A stretch of DNA of 64,000 bases, taken from the NCBI RefSeq assembly GCF_029892565.1, contig NZ_JARXVH010000002.1:598501-662500 (forward strand), read 5' to 3'. Both the position numbers and the translations under genes were made by a program. The notes beneath the pieces were generated by a model. That model was not told the DNA's origin, did not search any database, and saw nothing but the letters and a program-made list of their open reading frames with translations. This stretch comes from Streptomyces pseudovenezuelae. GTDB lineage: Bacteria > Actinomycetota > Actinomycetes > Streptomycetales > Streptomycetaceae. Below, one piece after another: positions 50,893 through 57,558 of this stretch. Position 1 is the first letter of the stretch. Every line of letters begins with the position of its first letter.

Positions 50893-50942
50893 GGGCGTAC
50901 GGCACCATGGTGATCCGGCGATCACTTCGGGGCCGTACGCCC
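50893..50942 (+). terminator. nested double hairpin after the biosynthetic operon
   Basis: Perfect 11-base arms GGGCGTACGGC (50893-50903) and GCCGTACGCCC (50932-50942) enclose a second perfect 6-base dyad GTGATC-CGGC-GATCAC (50910-50925). Placed between the dioxygenase and the exporter remnant, it most likely ends the synthetase operon; a protein-binding role of the inner dyad is also possible. Confidence 0.6.
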
Positions 50943-50978
50943 CTTCGCCGCCGCCCACTTCGTCCCGGGAGGAGCACC

Positions 50979-51462
50979 GTGACTCACCGGCACCGGGGTG
51001 ATGCTGCTGAGCGCACTCACCCTGCTGCGCTGGAAGCTGTACGGCATGGAGGGCATCGACCCCACGCTCTCCGACCACTGGCCCACCCCGCCCCTGGTCT
51101 TCGTGCCCGGTCCGTCGGACGGGCCGGTGCTGGTCTCCGTCGTCTACCGCGTCGCGCCGGACGACCGCGGCGCGTTCCTCGACGCCATGGACGACGTCGC
51201 CCGCTCCCGGCGCCGGACCGGCGCCCTCACCTGGGGCCTGTTCCAGGACGGCAACGAACCCGGCCGCTTCATCGAGAACTACCTCGTCGGCTCCTGGGGC
51301 GAGCACCTGGCCCAGCACCACAGCCGCCTCACCGCCACCGACCGCCGCTTCGAGGACCGCGCCCGCGCCCTGCTCCTGCCCGGCACCAGTCCCGAAGTGA
51401 CCCACGCCTTCGACGCGTCCGTCGGGCCGACCGTCCCCAAGCCGGAGGGCGCTGCCTCCTGA
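50979..51462 (+). pseudogene. MFS exporter deletion remnant (C-terminal part only)
   Basis: The reading from 51001 ('MLLSALTLLRWKLYGMEGID...') is only the last membrane segment and the cytoplasmic ABM-like tail ('VVYRVAPDDRGAFLDAM', 'RTGALTWGLFQDG') of an EntS/MFS_3-type exporter. A strong ribosome site (GGAGGA, 50968-50973) and GTG at 50979 lie just upstream but in a different frame from that tail. The simplest reading is an internal out-of-frame deletion of most of an exporter gene, keeping its translation start. Its place behind the NRPS-PKS-TauD operon suggests it once exported the product. A functional 154-residue product from 50998 cannot be excluded but lacks a transport domain. Confidence 0.7.
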
Positions 51463-51547
51463 CCCGCCGATGGTCGGCCTGGCGGGCGGCGGGCAGACGT
51501 CGCTCGGACCGGGGCGGTGTCAGACCGGACCCCTAGAGTTCCGTGGC

Positions 51548-53410
51548 ATGACTTCGAACAACGATGCTGTCGCCGTCCAACTCCACGAACTGCGTGGGCT
51601 GTTGGACACCGCCTCGCCCGACCGGGCCCGCAAGGCAATCCGGGAGCTGGTGGTGATCCCCGACGACGGCGCGGCATTGGAACTGGCCGCCCGGTTCGGC
51701 CGGATCGCGGGATTCCCGTCGGAGCTGTTGCTGCGCCTGTGGCCCCAGGCCGCCGACCCCGACGGCTTCTGCGCGGCCCTGCTGGCGCCGGCCCTCACCC
51801 GCGAGGGCCGCAGCGAACTGCGGCTGCGGCGCGTGTCCTCGCTGCCGGGCTTACGCCACCTGACCATGCTCCGCAAGCTCCACATCGACAAGTGCAAGGA
51901 GATCACCGACCTCACGGAGGTGGGCGCGCTCACCGGCCTGACCGACCTCGACCTGAACGGCTGCGCCGGCGTCGAGGACCTCACCCCGCTCGGCGGTCTG
52001 GCCGAGCTGACCCGGCTCAACCTGCACCGGTGCCGGGCCGTCGCGGACACCACCGCCCTGCTGACGCTGGGGCGGCTGCGTGAGCTGGACCTGAGCATGA
52101 CCAAGGTCTACTCCACCGCCGGATTCGGCGCGGCCTTTCCCCGGCTGGAGCGCCTGACGCTGCGCGGCTGCCGGGCCTTCAAGGACGCGGGCCAGTTGTC
52201 CGGACTGGCCCGGCTCACCGGCCTCGACCTCGGGTGGACCGGTATCCGTGATCTGAGGGGCCTGCGCGGTGTTCCCGCGCTCACCGAGCTGGACCTGCGC
52301 AGTTGCGGACAGCTGCGCAGCCTGACCGGCATCGACTCCGTGCAGAACCTCACCGAGCTGACCCTTGCGGACTGCCCCCGTCTGGAGACCGTCGACGGGC
52401 TCGGCGCGCACCCCCACCTGACGACGTTCAAGGTCACCGGCAGCCCCGCCCTGTGCGACCTGCGCGGGGTGTCCGCGCTGACGAACCTGAGCCGACTGAT
52501 CGTGACCGACAACGGAAAGCTCACGTCACTGACGGGTGTTGGACCCCTGCGGTACCTGGAGTTCGTCTTCGTCGCCGCCTGCCCGGCCCTGGCGGACTTC
52601 TCCGAACTCACGCGCCTTCCGTCCCTGGCCCGCCTCAGCGTCCGCGGCGCCCAGCTGCTCCGTGACCTCTCGCCCTTCGCGGCGCTGTCCGGGCTGCGGG
52701 ACCTAACCGTCATGGAGTGCGACGGTCTGCTCGACCTCACCGGCCTCGGCGTTCACCCCCAGTTGACCGACTGGGCGATCCGGTCCTGCCCCAACCTGCG
52801 CACCATCGGGCACCTCGACGGACTGCCGGCACTGCGCAAGCTGGAGGTCTCGGGCTGCCACTCCCTCGCCGACCTCGATCATCTCGGCGACCTGCCCTCA
52901 CTCACCAGACTGTCGGTGCTGGACTGTCCCGCGCTCACGGACGTCAGCGGCCTGGCCGGTGCCGCCGGTCTCGACAAGGTCGGCTTCTACCGCGTGGCCG
53001 GCCTGACCTCGCTGCGCGCCCTGGAGGCGTGCCCCGTACTGCGGGAGCTGGACGTCGTCGGCTGTCCGCTCGTCGACGACATCCCCGTCGGTTCGCTCGG
53101 CACGCTCTCCGTGCAGGGCGTGGACTGGACGGACCTGTCCCACCTGGCCGGCCACAAGCCGCTCCGCGTCCTGGACATCCGGAGCATGCCCGAGCTGGTG
53201 GACATCAGCGCCCTGTCCGGCCTGCCCGACCTCACCGAGGTCCGCTTCGGCCCCAGCCACCACCTCAAGGACGCCCGTCCCCTGCTCGACATACCGTCCC
53301 TGGAGCGGGTCACGATGACGTCCCGCATGCGCATGGACGAGTACTACGGCAACCCCGACCCCGTCATGGTCGAACTGGAGGCACGGGGAGTGACCGTGAG
53401 CCGGAGCTAG
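51548..53410 (+). CDS. leucine-rich-repeat protein
   Basis: A 620-residue protein. After an N-terminal helical region (~1-85), about 20 leucine-rich repeats of ~22-24 residues run to near the end, with consensus L-x-x-L-x-x-L-x-L-x-x-C ('LTDLDLNGCAGVEDLTPLGGL', 'LTELDLRSCGQLRSL'), a cysteine-containing bacterial LRR type. It should form a curved solenoid that binds a protein partner. No signal peptide. A -10-like TAGAGT (51534-51539) eight bases before the ATG and no ribosome site suggest a leaderless transcript. Residue 102 is encoded by TTA (51851-51853), implying bldA dependence. Role unknown. Confidence 0.8.
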   Translation: MTSNNDAVAVQLHELRGLLDTASPDRARKAIRELVVIPDDGAALELAARFGRIAGFPSELLLRLWPQAADPDGFCAALLAPALTREGRSELRLRRVSSLPGLRHLTMLRKLHIDKCKEITDLTEVGALTGLTDLDLNGCAGVEDLTPLGGLAELTRLNLHRCRAVADTTALLTLGRLRELDLSMTKVYSTAGFGAAFPRLERLTLRGCRAFKDAGQLSGLARLTGLDLGWTGIRDLRGLRGVPALTELDLRSCGQLRSLTGIDSVQNLTELTLADCPRLETVDGLGAHPHLTTFKVTGSPALCDLRGVSALTNLSRLIVTDNGKLTSLTGVGPLRYLEFVFVAACPALADFSELTRLPSLARLSVRGAQLLRDLSPFAALSGLRDLTVMECDGLLDLTGLGVHPQLTDWAIRSCPNLRTIGHLDGLPALRKLEVSGCHSLADLDHLGDLPSLTRLSVLDCPALTDVSGLAGAAGLDKVGFYRVAGLTSLRALEACPVLRELDVVGCPLVDDIPVGSLGTLSVQGVDWTDLSHLAGHKPLRVLDIRSMPELVDISALSGLPDLTEVRFGPSHHLKDARPLLDIPSLERVTMTSRMRMDEYYGNPDPVMVELEARGVTVSRS

Positions 53411-53521
53411 GCGGGCACGCAGGTCGTCCGGTCCCCGTGGCCAGCTGGTCCCACAGCGCGTCCGGCGATGCCTTCCGCCCAGGCGCTCGCACGCCAGGCA
53501 CCAAGTAGGTACCATCGAGTC

Positions 53522-53761
53522 ATGCCCTCACTGAACGTGTCCTTCACCGACGAGGAACTCGAAGGCGTGCGCGCGGCCGCGGCGGCCGAAGGCAAGAGCC
53601 TCAAGCAGTACCTCCACGACCTCGGCGTCCGCGAGATGCAGCGCAGGCAGTTCGTCGCGGGCGCCGGCGTGTGGGCCGACCGGCTGCGTGAGGAGTTCGA
53701 CGACGCCTTCCCGGACGAGGTGCCGCCCACCGAGCGCGCCGACGGAGCCGCTGCCGCCTGA
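53522..53761 (+). CDS. small antitoxin (ribbon-helix-helix-like)
   Basis: A 79-residue protein whose N-terminus ('SLNVSFTDEELEGVRAAAAAEGKSLKQYLHDLG') has the beta-strand/two-helix form of RHH antitoxins of TA modules; the acidic C-terminus would bind the toxin. TACCAT (53510-53515) lies six bases before the ATG with no ribosome site, suggesting leaderless expression. Stop and next start share TGATG, the usual antitoxin-toxin coupling. Confidence 0.75.
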   Translation: MPSLNVSFTDEELEGVRAAAAAEGKSLKQYLHDLGVREMQRRQFVAGAGVWADRLREEFDDAFPDEVPPTERADGAAAA

Positions 53762-54138
53762 TGCTCCTGAACATCGACGTCTCCTGGCTCCTCGACGTCC
53801 AGGAGTCCGCCCTCGGTCACGAGGACATGTCCGTCACGGACTACTCCGCGCTGGTGGCGGCCATCGCCCGGCACCGGACCAAGCTCCCCACCCTCGAAGC
53901 CGCCGACCCGGACGCCGCCTGGCGCGCCGCCGCCCTCATGCACACGATCGTGCGCCTGGAGCCGCTCCCGCATCGCAACAGCCTGTACGCCGCGTTCGTC
54001 GCGGCCCAGTACATGGCTCAGTCCGGCGAAGGCATCGACCCGCCCTACGGTGCCCTGTCCGAACTGGTGCGGAAGATCCGCGACACACGGGTTCGCGTCC
54101 CCGCGGTCGCGGACCAACTGCGTTCCTGGAAGGTCTGA
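53761..54138 (+). CDS. Fic/Doc-type toxin component, degenerate
   Basis: A 125-residue helical protein resembling Streptomyces 'fic family toxin' proteins ('LNIDVSWLLDVQESAL', 'RHRTKLPTL', 'LPHRNSLYAAFVAAQYM'). The Fic/Doc catalytic motif HxFx(D/E)GN(G/K)R is not present; only 'PHRN' sits at the expected place, so AMP- or phosphotransfer is doubtful. It is translationally coupled to the antitoxin gene. A perfect hairpin follows at 54153-54178. Possible roles: inactive relic, or toxin acting in another way. Confidence 0.7.
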   Translation: MLLNIDVSWLLDVQESALGHEDMSVTDYSALVAAIARHRTKLPTLEAADPDAAWRAAALMHTIVRLEPLPHRNSLYAAFVAAQYMAQSGEGIDPPYGALSELVRKIRDTRVRVPAVADQLRSWKV

Positions 54139-54152
54139 CGGCATATTCCCCC

Positions 54153-54178
54153 GGCCCGTTCCGGTCACCGGAACGAGC
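54153..54178 (+). terminator. hairpin terminator of the toxin-antitoxin pair
   Basis: CGTTCCGG (54157-54164), loop TCA, CCGGAACG (54168-54175), extended by GGC/GCC across one mismatch. It lies 14 bases after the toxin stop. Confidence 0.75.
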
Positions 54179-54290
54179 CGTGACAGCCGCCTTCGCGCGG
54201 AGCAGCCTGATGGGCCAACAGGGCGCGCACCGGGCGAACGCAGGTCTGCACGCCGGGCGAACGCCGGTACACATCGGGGGATGCAGCCGT

Positions 54291-55091
54291 ATGGACCGTA
54301 TGGATGGTGTGGACGTCGCAGTGCACGGAGGGGCGCCCGGGGGACAGGGGATCCGGGTGGTGGTGATCTCACCGGTCCGGATCTATCTCCAGGGCCTGGC
54401 CCACCTGTTGGCCACCGAGGACGGATTACAGCTGGTGGGGACGGCGCCCGGGGTGGGGCCCGCGCAGTCGCTGCTGGCCGGGGCCGAAGTCGACGTCGTC
54501 CTGCTCGACACGACGGGGGACATGGCCGGCGAGGCGGGCCTCGACGCGCTGTACCGGCTGGGGGAGATCAGCGCGGTGCCGTGTGTGGTGCTCGGCATCT
54601 CCGACCGGGCCGCCGATGTGGTGGCGTACGCGGAGGCGGGCATCGCCGGATACGTCACCAACGAGAGCTGCTTCACGGATCTGGTCGACACGCTGCGGTC
54701 CGCGACCCGGGGCGAGTTCAGCTGTCAGGCCGGTATCGCCGCGGGACTCGTCGGGCGGTTGGCCGCGCTGGCCAGGGTCCACCGGGGGGTGCGGGCGCCC
54801 AAGCTCACCTCCCGCGAACTGCAGATCGTGGCGCTGATCGAGTCCGGGTACGCCAACAAGGAGATCGCGCGGCTGCTGCACATCCAGCTGACCACCGTGA
54901 AGAACCACGTGCACAACGTCCTGGAGAAGCTGGGCGTGGGCAGCAGGAGCGAAGTCGCCGCGGCGGTGCGCGGGTTCCGGATGTCCTTGCCCGCACCGGC
55001 CGTGGTCGCAGGGACCGGATCCCGCACCGGTCCCTATCCGGATCCCGTGGGTTCATTCGCTCGCGAAAGGGTGCCCGCACAATCGCCCTGA
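54291..55091 (+). CDS. atypical NarL/LuxR-type response regulator (injection-system regulator)
   Basis: A 266-residue regulator: receiver-like domain at ~20-140 and LuxR helix-turn-helix at ~180-245 ('LTSRELQIVALIESGYANKEIARLL', 'TTVKNHVHNVLEKLG'). The receiver is not standard. The acidic pair after the first strand is missing ('VVVISPVRIY'), the conserved Lys region is 'GYVTNES', and only the phospho-acceptor-like Asp in 'VVLLDTTGD' remains, so it is probably phosphorylation-independent. Residue 46 is a TTA codon (54426-54428), so translation should need bldA. ATG 54291 has GGGGGA 9 bases upstream; 54300 is an alternative. It is 25 bases from the DUF4157 gene and probably controls the contractile injection cluster. 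Confidence 0.85.
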   Translation: MDRMDGVDVAVHGGAPGGQGIRVVVISPVRIYLQGLAHLLATEDGLQLVGTAPGVGPAQSLLAGAEVDVVLLDTTGDMAGEAGLDALYRLGEISAVPCVVLGISDRAADVVAYAEAGIAGYVTNESCFTDLVDTLRSATRGEFSCQAGIAAGLVGRLAALARVHRGVRAPKLTSRELQIVALIESGYANKEIARLLHIQLTTVKNHVHNVLEKLGVGSRSEVAAAVRGFRMSLPAPAVVAGTGSRTGPYPDPVGSFARERVPAQSP

Positions 55092-55116
55092 TGCCCCCTC
55101 TGCGTGGAGGTGCCAG

Positions 55117-56628
55117 GTGCTCGAGCGTTCCGCGAAAGGCGCACAGGGACAGGACCGGTCCCCGCAGGGCAGGACTCCGGCTCCTGCGTCGCGGACGCCG
55201 GCGACCTCCCCGCCCGGGCACATCCTGCGCAGCCTCGGGAACAGGGCCCTCGCGGAAGGCGAGGACCCGTTCGCGTCCACCGTGGCACCGGCGCACCAAG
55301 TGGCCGCGGCTTTTCACCGGCAGGGGCCCGCGGCGGCTGCGGCCGCAGTTCGCGCGGCCCGTGCCGGTGGCAGCCCGCTGCCCGGCGAGATCGCGTCCCG
55401 GGCGAGTGCGCACTTCGGTCTGTCCCTCGGTCATGTACGGCTGCACGACGACGCCTTCGCGCATGACGCGGCGGCGGGAGTGCGGGCCAACGCGTTCACG
55501 GTGGGCGACCATGTCTTCTTCGGCGCGGGCAAGTTGGAGACCGGCACGTCCGCCGGGCGGTTCCGGATGCTGCACGAGATCGCCCACACCTTGCAGCAAC
55601 GCCGGCCGGGCGGGGCAGGCGCCGAGACCGAGGCTCTGGAACGGGACGCGGACCGGGTCACGACAGCCGGAGCGTCGGCGGTGCCGGGCATGCTCGGCAC
55701 CGGCCATGTGCTGTTGCGCGAACCGACGTATCCCCGTCGGGCGACCTCGACCCAGATGCTGCGGGAGGCCGACCGGGTCCTCGGGCAGGCCCGGAACGAG
55801 GAGGCCGCCGAGCCGACGCTGCGCATGTGGTCGCGGGTCTCGTCGAACTTCGAACCCGACGTGACCTGCGGTGTGCTCGCCCGCCGGGTGTGGACCTCGG
55901 TCTTCCTGCGGCACTTCACAGAGGCCGAGCAGTGGCCAGGTGTGGAGAGCGCCCACCCGCGCTACCTCTACTCCCGCGACTACGGCTGGATCGACGGGCA
56001 GCACTTCTTCGCCTTCATCGACTTCGCCGAGGGCCAGGTCAGGGCCGCGGGCAGCCGGCAGGGCGGCCTGGACCGGGCGACCGCGCAGGGCGCGCAGATC
56101 GAACGCAGCCAGCAGGGAGTGAAGGACAAGGTCCTGCTCGGTGAGCCGCCGGCCACGGGCGTGACCCGGCTGATGCAGGTCCGCGGCCCGAACACAGGGC
56201 TCTTCGTCCTGCCACGCGCCGCCGCCGGAACCGCCACCCAGCTCGGCGCCAACCTCCTGGCGTGGCAGACCCTCACCGGTGCCCAGTCCGAACTCTTCGA
56301 CCAGCTCGACCCGGTGCAGCGCTCGAAGTTCTGGACCGACAGCGCCAAGTCCGCCTGGAGTTACGAGGACATCGTGTCCAACCAGCTCGGCACCCGGTTC
56401 TTCCTGGAGCAGGGCGCGGCGATCAACTCCCTGCCCGCCGCCGCCCGCCCGGCCGAGTTCACCGCGCGTCTGGCCGCCTTCTTCCAGGCCATAAAGGTCG
56501 TCGACGACCAGGCCGTCCTGGACAGTGTCGCGCGCAACCTGCCCGGCCAGGAGCGCTACAAGCCTCCCACGACGGACGAGGCGAAGGCGCGGCAACTGCA
56601 CCCCGAACTGTTCGCCGTACCCCGGTGA
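55117..56628 (+). CDS. DUF4157 metallopeptidase-like protein of the contractile injection cluster
   Basis: A 503-residue protein. After a disordered Pro/Ala N-terminus (~1-85) comes DUF4157 (~88-170): 'LPGEIASRASAHFGLSLGHVRLHDD', 'ANAFTVGDHVFFG' and the zinc motif 'HEIAHTLQQ' near residue 153. DUF4157 is common in extracellular contractile injection clusters, where such proteins are candidate cargo or assembly factors. The remaining ~300 residues are unrecognised and may hold an effector function. GTG 55117 has GGAGG about 7 bases upstream. It directly follows the LuxR gene. Confidence 0.8.
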   Translation: MLERSAKGAQGQDRSPQGRTPAPASRTPATSPPGHILRSLGNRALAEGEDPFASTVAPAHQVAAAFHRQGPAAAAAAVRAARAGGSPLPGEIASRASAHFGLSLGHVRLHDDAFAHDAAAGVRANAFTVGDHVFFGAGKLETGTSAGRFRMLHEIAHTLQQRRPGGAGAETEALERDADRVTTAGASAVPGMLGTGHVLLREPTYPRRATSTQMLREADRVLGQARNEEAAEPTLRMWSRVSSNFEPDVTCGVLARRVWTSVFLRHFTEAEQWPGVESAHPRYLYSRDYGWIDGQHFFAFIDFAEGQVRAAGSRQGGLDRATAQGAQIERSQQGVKDKVLLGEPPATGVTRLMQVRGPNTGLFVLPRAAAGTATQLGANLLAWQTLTGAQSELFDQLDPVQRSKFWTDSAKSAWSYEDIVSNQLGTRFFLEQGAAINSLPAAARPAEFTARLAAFFQAIKVVDDQAVLDSVARNLPGQERYKPPTTDEAKARQLHPELFAVPR

Positions 56629-56640
56629 ACCGGTGAAGGA

Positions 56641-56720
56641 CCGGAATGTCGGCGAAGGCCCGGACACCGCCGGCAAAGGACCGGACACCTCCGCAAAGGA
56701 CCGGACACCTCCGCAAAGGA
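56641..56720 (+). repeat. short tandem repeat, ~20-base unit
   Basis: Unit CCGGACACCTCCGCAAAGGA is present as two identical copies (56681-56700, 56701-56720), preceded by a 21-base variant (56660-56680) and a more decayed 19-base copy (56641-56659). It fills the gap between the DUF4157 gene and the receiver-like gene. Four copies without unique spacers rule out CRISPR. Confidence 0.8.
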
Positions 56721-56817
56721 TCCGGATCCCGTGTCAGTCCCTTTGTGGACCCGGGGGATTCATGCCACCGGCCGCGCACTTCACCAGAGTTGTCCTTACC
56801 GGAAGCGGTGCACACCG

Positions 56818-57192
56818 ATGGACCCGATTCGAGTTCTCGTCGCGGACATGGTCGCTCTTGACCGCGACATCGTGGCGCGCATCGCCGCACAACCGCAGGA
56901 CATGACGATCGTGGGCAGCGCCCGCGGTGCGGCCGAGGCCGCCACCGCACTCGACGCCCGCGGGGCCGACGTCCTGGTGACGTCCGCGTCCGGCACCGGA
57001 TCGCTGGGCGCCTGCCTGGCGTTGATGTGGGCCCACCCGCGCCTCGCCGTCGTGGTCGTGGACCCGGCGGACCCACTCGGTCTGGTCCGGGTCTGCCGAC
57101 TCGCCGAACAGGTGCGAGGGGCGGGGGCTCCGTGGTCGGAGTACCTGCTGGACGCGATCCGCTCGGCGGCGGACGCGGCGCGAGAGGACTGA
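56818..57192 (+). CDS. degenerate receiver-domain protein
   Basis: A 124-residue stand-alone receiver-like protein ('IRVLVADMVALDRDIVARIA', 'MTIVGSARGAAEAATALDARGADVLVTSA', 'LAVVVVDPADPLGLVRVCRLAEQV'). The acidic pair is reduced to one Asp and the phospho-acceptor position reads Thr/Ser, so phosphotransfer is unlikely. It resembles the receiver half of the LuxR regulator upstream without a DNA-binding domain and could be a partner or antagonist. The gene ends 38 bases before the next small gene. Confidence 0.65.
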   Translation: MDPIRVLVADMVALDRDIVARIAAQPQDMTIVGSARGAAEAATALDARGADVLVTSASGTGSLGACLALMWAHPRLAVVVVDPADPLGLVRVCRLAEQVRGAGAPWSEYLLDAIRSAADAARED

Positions 57193-57230
57193 GGGGCGCT
57201 GTTCGACGGTGGCCCCGGGAGGAGGAGCAC

Positions 57231-57518
57231 ATGACCGTACGGATCAGGAGCCTGCTCACGTCGGGCCCGATCATGGTCTCGCTGAACAGCGGACGCACCG
57301 TCCGGCTGTCGCCCGGGCGGTGGTCGGCGGAGCTGCGCGACGCCGAGCTGGCGGACAACGCCAAGGTGGACAGGCTGAGCCGGCGCGGCGACATCGAGCT
57401 GGAGCAGAGCGGCGAGGAGCCCGAGGCCTCGGCCGCCCAAGAGGCCCCCGCCGCGCAGGAGGACACCGGCGCCGCGAAGGGCCCGCGCGCCCGGAAACGT
57501 ACCGACTCCGCCGGATGA
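57231..57518 (+). CDS. small protein preceding the sheath gene
   Basis: A 95-residue protein. The first ~55 residues form a compact beta-rich part ('TVRIRSLLTSGPIMVSLNSGRTVRLSPG'); the rest is an acidic Glu/Ala tail ending in a basic patch. GGAGGAGGAG directly precedes the ATG, a very strong ribosome site. It lies 40 bases before the sheath gene, and comparable small proteins of unknown role sit there in Streptomyces injection-system clusters. Function unknown. Confidence 0.7.
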   Translation: MTVRIRSLLTSGPIMVSLNSGRTVRLSPGRWSAELRDAELADNAKVDRLSRRGDIELEQSGEEPEASAAQEAPAAQEDTGAAKGPRARKRTDSAG

Positions 57519-57558
57519 CCGCGCGCACCCCAGGCTTCGATTCGTAGAGGAGACGATC

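Noticed and set aside
56641..56720. CRISPR-like repeat
   Set aside because: Units of ~20 bases are directly adjacent with no spacers, and there are no cas genes.
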